Positions 5,568 to 8,805 of a stretch of DNA of 8,805 bases are shown in pieces. The position numbers were made by a program, and so were the translations under genes. How positions within the stretch are numbered: the first letter of the stretch is position 1; every line of letters begins with the position of its first letter. The DNA is from CAMBDR01 sp046597185 (GTDB taxonomy: Bacteria; Pseudomonadota; Gammaproteobacteria; Burkholderiales; Burkholderiaceae_D). The notes beneath the pieces were generated by a model. The model did no database searches, was not told the DNA's origin, and saw only the letters and a list, made by a program, of their open reading frames with translations. The DNA lies in assembly GCA_046597185.1 (NCBI GenBank), contig JBKJLF010000668.1:1-8805 (forward strand), given 5' to 3'.

Positions 5568-6833
5568 ATGATCGAATATCTCAAGCTTAAAAACGTCGGC
5601 CCGGCCAGTACTTTGGAAGCCAATTGGGCTAAGCGGCTGAATTTGATCACGGGCGACAATGGCTTGGGTAAGAGTTTTTTGCTTGATATCGCATGGTGGG
5701 CACTGACCAGAACCTGGGCCAATACCATGGCATTGCCGAATGGGCAAGAACTGGCCAGAATCGAGTATAGCTTTAATGGGGAGTTGGGGTATTTAATAAG
5801 TGCGTCGAATTTTAGTCGTGCCAATGGCTACTGGCCTGTTCACCCTTCCCAGTCGGTGGTGGGTGGCATTGTGGTGTATGTTCGTGTGGATGGTGGTTTC
5901 TCGGTATGGGATGCGGCACGAAACGATTGGCGCAATGATAAAGGTCGGCCTGACGCCTACCATTTTGCTGCAAAGGATGTATGGGATGGGTTGGATGTCG
6001 GCGGTCAGCGAGTGTGCGAGGGCTTGGAGCGCGACTGGGTAAGCTGGCAAAAAGGGCGAGAGCCACAATTTGATGCCTTACAGGAGGCATTGCGCGAACT
6101 TTCGCCTATTGGCGATGCTTTGCAAGCGGGAATGCCGCAACGGCTGTTTTTGGGTGAGGGGCGTGACCGCCCGACTTTGTTGATGGGTGGGCAAACCGTG
6201 CCAGTCGCACTGGCATCGGCAGGTGTGCGCAGGATTCTCGCATTGGCTTATTTTCTGGTGTGGGCGTGGTTTGAGCACCGGGTTGCGGCGCAACTTTTGG
6301 GCAGGGAGCCTGGGAGGCAATTCGTGATTTTGTTTGATGAACCGGAAACCCATTTGCATCCGCGTTGGCAACGTAGCTTGTTGCCCAGCTTAATGGCCGC
6401 GTTAAATAAGTTGCGCGGTATCGGTGATGCGCCGCCGCAGTTCCTGATCGCTACCCATTCGCCATTGGTGTTGGCCTCCCTTGAAGGAGTATTTGATCCT
6501 GCTCAAGATGATCTGTTCCAGTTGAGTATGGATGAGGGCAGGGTGCGTTTGGATCAAGGGCATTGGGCCAAACAAGGTGATGTCAGTAGTTGGCTGGAAT
6601 CGGATGTGTTCGGGCTTGAGCAAGCGCGCTCGCTTGAAGCCGAGCAAGCCATTGATGCGGCAGAGGCGTTTATGCGAGGCGAGAAAGCCTTGCCCACCGG
6701 TTTTAAGACCAAGGCGGCAATCCATAAAAAGCTGCAACACTTGCTGCCGGCGCATGATGAATTTTGGCCGCGCTGGCTCATTCAAAGTGGCAGCTTGCCG
6801 GGGCAAGCCAGAACGACACGGGGCAAGCCTTGA
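5568..6833 (+). CDS. ABC-type AAA family ATPase, probable half of an ATPase/HNH defence-type pair
   Basis: 421-residue soluble ATPase of the SMC/RecF/OLD-like kind. Walker A is GDNGLGKS (29-36); the ABC-like signature is ASAGVRRILALAY (216-228); Walker B with the catalytic Glu is FVILFDEPETHLHP (252-265); the switch His is in ATHSPLVLASL (295-305). Between them are stretches I recall as conserved in this family: LDIAWWALTRTW (39-50), VYVRVDGGFSVWD (103-115), DVWDGL (137-142) and RDWVSWQ (155-161). Near the end come GDVSSWLESDVFGL (337-350), ARSLEAE (353-359) and FWPRW (399-403). There is no coiled-coil arm and no TOPRIM domain, so it is not OLD nor a standard GajA. All nucleotide-site residues are present, so the protein is probably functional as an ATPase. 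From memory, its homologues are followed by a small HNH-type gene, similar in plan to Septu (PtuA/PtuB). Here that gene is cut short. The start has no Shine-Dalgarno but gives the usual N terminus of the family. Confidence 0.88.
   Translation: MIEYLKLKNVGPASTLEANWAKRLNLITGDNGLGKSFLLDIAWWALTRTWANTMALPNGQELARIEYSFNGELGYLISASNFSRANGYWPVHPSQSVVGGIVVYVRVDGGFSVWDAARNDWRNDKGRPDAYHFAAKDVWDGLDVGGQRVCEGLERDWVSWQKGREPQFDALQEALRELSPIGDALQAGMPQRLFLGEGRDRPTLLMGGQTVPVALASAGVRRILALAYFLVWAWFEHRVAAQLLGREPGRQFVILFDEPETHLHPRWQRSLLPSLMAALNKLRGIGDAPPQFLIATHSPLVLASLEGVFDPAQDDLFQLSMDEGRVRLDQGHWAKQGDVSSWLESDVFGLEQARSLEAEQAIDAAEAFMRGEKALPTGFKTKAAIHKKLQHLLPAHDEFWPRWLIQSGSLPGQARTTRGKP
6799..6829 (+). repeat. 11-bp direct repeat at the 3' end of the ATPase gene
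   Basis: CGGGGCAAGCC at 6799-6809 and 6819-6829, a 20-nt period, covering the last ten or so codons of the ATPase, after FWPRW. Twenty is not a multiple of three, so a small duplication here would have altered the reading frame and the protein tail. The right copy ends at the base before the TTG start of the next frame. Confidence 0.75.
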
Positions 6834-6964
6834 TTCCGGTTAAACCACCAGTGGAGCCTGCCGATTTTGAAGCCAAGGTCGCACAACCTGGTTATGCATG
6901 GGTAATGACACATCTGGAATCAAACCGCAACGCAATAACCCATAAGTTGATGCGCCAACCATGA
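6830..6964 (+). pseudogene. Truncated HNH-endonuclease-like partner of the ATPase
   Basis: Reading from TTG at 6830, which overlaps the ATPase stop as TTGA, gives 44 residues. The N terminus, MIPVKPPVEPADFEAKVAQP followed by GYAW, matches my memory of the opening of a family of small HNH-type proteins encoded directly after this ATPase (pattern: P-x-PEP-x-DF-D-x-x-V-R-x-PG). Those proteins are much longer and later carry a DH...PKS motif and a YEWSNYRL-like motif; none of this is present. After about residue 25 the sequence no longer looks like the family and stops at 6962-6964, inside the start of the next gene. No continuation in the other frames fits into the remaining 60 or so bases, so a deletion rather than a simple frameshift is likely. 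The alternative, a genuine 44-residue peptide coupled to its neighbours, cannot be excluded. The family assignment rests on recall, not a search. Confidence 0.5.
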
Positions 6965-6975
6965 AAGCGCCAACC
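6952..6975 (+). repeat. 9-bp direct repeat flanking the pseudouridine synthase start
   Basis: GCGCCAACC at 6952-6960 and 6967-6975, a 15-nt period, on either side of the ATG at 6961. It may be a small duplication at the junction between the remnant and the next gene, or chance. Confidence 0.6.
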
Positions 6976-7911
6976 CTTAAAACCGCCGCGCCGTTGCCCG
7001 TGCGCAATGGCTTGGCCCCCAGTTATTGCTGGCTACCGCCTGGCACTTGGCCGGATTTACTCAGCTTTTTAACCCAACGCTTCCCCGCCATCGCCTCCGC
7101 AATCTGGTTGGCGCGCATGGCGCGTGGCGAAGTGGTGGCGGCCAATGGCGCTGTCATGCGGCCCGATAGCCGCTACAGGCCGGGCCTGCAAATTTTCTAC
7201 TACCGCGAGCTAGAACAAGAAACCCCCATCCCCTTTCAAGAGCAAATCCTGTTTCAGGATGCGCACTTGCTGGTGGTGGACAAACCACACTTTTTACCTG
7301 TGACCCCAACTGGTCGCTTCGTGCAGGAATGTTTGCTGGTGCGCTTGCGCCAGCAGCAGGATTTACCCGATTTAACGCCGATTCACCGCCTCGACCGGGA
7401 AACCGCCGGAGTGGTGATCTTTTCATTGCAGCGCGCCAGCCGGGGCGCATATCAGGCGCTGTTTCGCGAGCGTGCAGTGCAAAAAGTGTATGAAGCCGTG
7501 GCACCGCTGCGCGCTGACTGGATGTCGCCCTCGGGTTGGGTGACAGGGCTGCCGATGGTTTATCGCAGCCGTATCGAGCCTGCCAATGCGCCGGATAAAC
7601 CTTTTTTCGCCATGCACGAAGTGGCCGGCGAAGCCAATGCGGAAACCGAAATTCGCATCCTGCGCCATGATGGTAATTTGGCCCTGTACCAGTTGCACCC
7701 CGTCACCGGGCGTACCCACCAGTTGCGCGTACACATGGCCGCGCTGGGCGTGCCGATTCTGAATGATGCGTTTTACCCGATCACCCTGCCTTGCAAGGGC
7801 GATGATGTGTCGCAGCCCTTGCAATTACTGGCGCGCTCGATTGCGTTTATTGATCCGATCACTGGCCTTGAGCGGGCTTTTGCAAGCCAACGCCAGTTGC
7901 TTGTAAAGTAA
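6961..7911 (+). CDS. RluA-family RNA pseudouridine synthase
   Basis: Converts uridine to pseudouridine in rRNA or tRNA; the exact site cannot be told. 316 residues. The catalytic motif is HRLDRETAG (142-150) with Asp145 as nucleophile; other core stretches are LLVVDKPHFLPVTPTGR (103-119), KVYEAV (175-180) and GRTHQLRVHMAALGVPILND (250-269). The N-terminal part, about 28-85 (LLSFLTQRFP ... RGEVVAANG ... YRPGLQIFYYRE), resembles the region found before the catalytic domain in the YRE-type members of this family and may be S4-like. The ATG at 6961 overlaps the stop of the 44-codon remnant as ATGA. There is no clear Shine-Dalgarno, so coupling or read-through from upstream is possible; the next in-frame ATG would lose conserved N-terminal sequence. 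The gene is probably ancestral at this locus, with the ATPase module inserted before it (inference). Confidence 0.93.
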   Translation: MKAPTLKTAAPLPVRNGLAPSYCWLPPGTWPDLLSFLTQRFPAIASAIWLARMARGEVVAANGAVMRPDSRYRPGLQIFYYRELEQETPIPFQEQILFQDAHLLVVDKPHFLPVTPTGRFVQECLLVRLRQQQDLPDLTPIHRLDRETAGVVIFSLQRASRGAYQALFRERAVQKVYEAVAPLRADWMSPSGWVTGLPMVYRSRIEPANAPDKPFFAMHEVAGEANAETEIRILRHDGNLALYQLHPVTGRTHQLRVHMAALGVPILNDAFYPITLPCKGDDVSQPLQLLARSIAFIDPITGLERAFASQRQLLVK

Positions 7912-8106
7912 ACCAAACCAGCTGCTCAAGGCTATGTAAAATTGCCTTCACTGTTATCACGATAAAGATCAAATTGCATCTTTTCAAAAATAGCATAATC
8001 GAGTATCATTGCTTCCACTCAAATAAAAGATTTATTTTTCTTTAAAATTGTAGCCGCACTTATTTTTAACACTGCTTTATATTTATTATTTCAAAGGATT
8101 TTCCCC
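7912..8106. other. AT-rich intergenic region
   Basis: 195 bases, clearly richer in A and T than the genes before it. It holds a weak 5-bp hairpin AAGGC/GCCTT (7928-7932, 7944-7948) without a T-tract, an AAAGAT/ATCTTT inverted repeat with an 8-nt gap (7964-7969, 7978-7983), and an AT-only 7-bp inverted repeat AAATAAA/TTTATTT (8021-8027, 8031-8037). No promoter with two good boxes is visible; TATATT at 8078-8083 and CATAAT at 7994-7999 are possible -10 boxes without a fitting -35. Confidence 0.5.
8093..8098 (+). promoter_or_regulatory. Ribosome binding site of the secreted-protein gene
   Basis: AAAGGA, 8 nt before the ATG at 8107. It supports that start, which also gives a complete signal peptide. 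Confidence 0.7.
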
Positions 8107-8805
8107 ATGTCATTTTCGTCGAAATTAGTCCCAGTTACAGTTGGTGTAAGTATTGCCTTGTTGAGCAATGCCTGCATGGCGGACACAGTTGCTGCCAATG
8201 CTTCTGTTGCCAATGTTCAATATCAATTAGTTGACTTCACACCTGACGACAACTATGCGCCCGAGATTTACTTTGTTCACAATAGCGCGAGCAGTGTTTC
8301 AACTGCACAAAATAAAGGTGTAGATGATTCAACATTCCATTACGACGGTAGGGATGACGATACCTTTAATGGTGTGTCTTCGGCGGCGTATACTGCACAA
8401 TCTGCCTCGTACTCTTTTTACCATGGCGGTGTTTTTGGCTACACCGCATCCAAAGGTTATCAATTAGCGGACGGTACTTTTGATGGGCGCCAAAGTGTCA
8501 GCACTGAATTTATCTTAAGCCCCAATACTGGATTGATTTTGACCGGGAATTTGGGTGGCAACGCGTCGGCAGGTAAGGTGCAAGAACCTCTTCGTGCTGC
8601 GTTTAGTAGTGCCACTGTTTCAATCGGTGCAAGCGGTTCGCCATATCCTGCTATTAGTACCTTTGAATGGTCATCGTATTATCCAGGGCGGCAAAATTCG
8701 GAAAGTTTTCAACTTGGTTTTTATAATGTCAGCTCGGACTACCTTGGTGGGACTTACACGGCGGTAGTGGTTGCACGGGTGAGGCAGAAAAAGCAAAACC
8801 ACGCG
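8107..8805 (+). CDS. Secreted protein of unknown function, 3' end missing
   Basis: 233 codons, open to the last base of the window, so the C terminus is not seen. It begins with a signal peptide (SSK at 4-6, then a hydrophobic run to about 22) with likely cleavage after CMA at 25. The mature part is rich in Ser, Gly, Tyr, Ala and Asn and poor in Lys and Cys, and looks beta-rich. VQYQLVDFTPDDNYAPEIYF (39-58) resembles a recurrent opening, roughly YxLIDLxPxDGxAPxI, that I recall from exported proteins of Oxalobacteraceae, some ending in a PEP-CTERM sorting signal; no such signal is visible here. The last visible residues, RVRQKKQNHA, are unusually basic compared with the rest. Base use is AT-richer than in the upstream genes. 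It has its own ribosome binding site and probably its own transcript. I do not recognise an enzymatic motif. Confidence 0.8.
   Translation, partial: MSFSSKLVPVTVGVSIALLSNACMADTVAANASVANVQYQLVDFTPDDNYAPEIYFVHNSASSVSTAQNKGVDDSTFHYDGRDDDTFNGVSSAAYTAQSASYSFYHGGVFGYTASKGYQLADGTFDGRQSVSTEFILSPNTGLILTGNLGGNASAGKVQEPLRAAFSSATVSIGASGSPYPAISTFEWSSYYPGRQNSESFQLGFYNVSSDYLGGTYTAVVVARVRQKKQNHA

Noticed and set aside
6890..6960. Imperfect inverted repeat (GGTT/AACC, ATGGGT/ACCCAT) as an integron attC or other attachment site
   Set aside because: The arms are short and broken, the 7-bp core sites of attC are not matched, and no integrase or second copy is in the window.
7928..7948. AAGGC/GCCTT hairpin as terminator of the pseudouridine synthase gene
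   Set aside because: Stem of only 5 bp, 11-nt loop and no following T-tract.
7964..7983. AAAGAT/ATCTTT inverted repeat as FNR- or CRP-type site
   Set aside because: The half-sites do not match the TTGAT or TGTGA cores, and no well-placed promoter adjoins it.
8021..8037. AAATAAA/TTTATTT inverted repeat as terminator or operator
   Set aside because: Only A-T pairs and a 3-nt gap in an AT-rich region; such repeats arise by chance and the stem would be unstable.

Overview
The window looks like a chromosomal segment of a betaproteobacterium, probably Burkholderiales and possibly Oxalobacteraceae with moderate GC. The grounds are a MetX of the type usual in that group, the metX-metW pair, and an AmpG-type permease directly downstream. 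No 16S or other taxonomic marker is present, so the placement is inference. The left edge cuts a membrane protease gene and the right edge cuts a secreted-protein gene.

Layout. (1) 1-822, + strand: C-terminal part of an M50 site-2-type protease. It ends at a strong hairpin terminator (842-875) that also suits the convergent gene. (2) 898-1278, - strand: a tautomerase whose start is fixed by the catalytic Pro after Met. (3) 1279-1541: divergent promoter region with a TATAAT box on each strand and a hairpin at the predicted 5' end of the metX transcript. (4) 1542-5509, + strand: a tight four-gene cluster, metX, metW, ampG-like and a periplasmic M48 metalloprotease, joined by ATGA or 11-nt overlaps. 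It mixes methionine synthesis (homoserine acylation plus its MetW partner) with envelope functions (muropeptide import, periplasmic proteolysis). (5) 5568-6964: an intact ABC-type AAA ATPase of a family I know as the partner of a small HNH-type protein. Here the partner starts in the expected place (TTGA overlap) but looks like the expected protein for only about 25 residues and stops at 44. I read this as the remains of a two-gene, probably anti-phage, module. (6) 6961-7911: an RluA-family RNA pseudouridine synthase whose ATG overlaps the remnant's stop. (7) 7912-8106: AT-rich spacer with a good ribosome binding site at its end. (8) 8107-8805: start of a secreted, Ser/Thr/Tyr/Gly-rich protein that runs off the right edge.

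The housekeeping genes are ordinary for the group. The accessory points are the decayed ATPase/HNH-like locus between conserved genes, the repeat-encoded tail on MetX, the leader hairpin before metX, and the AT-richer secreted protein at the right edge. I see no tRNA, rRNA, CRISPR array, insertion sequence or integrase.
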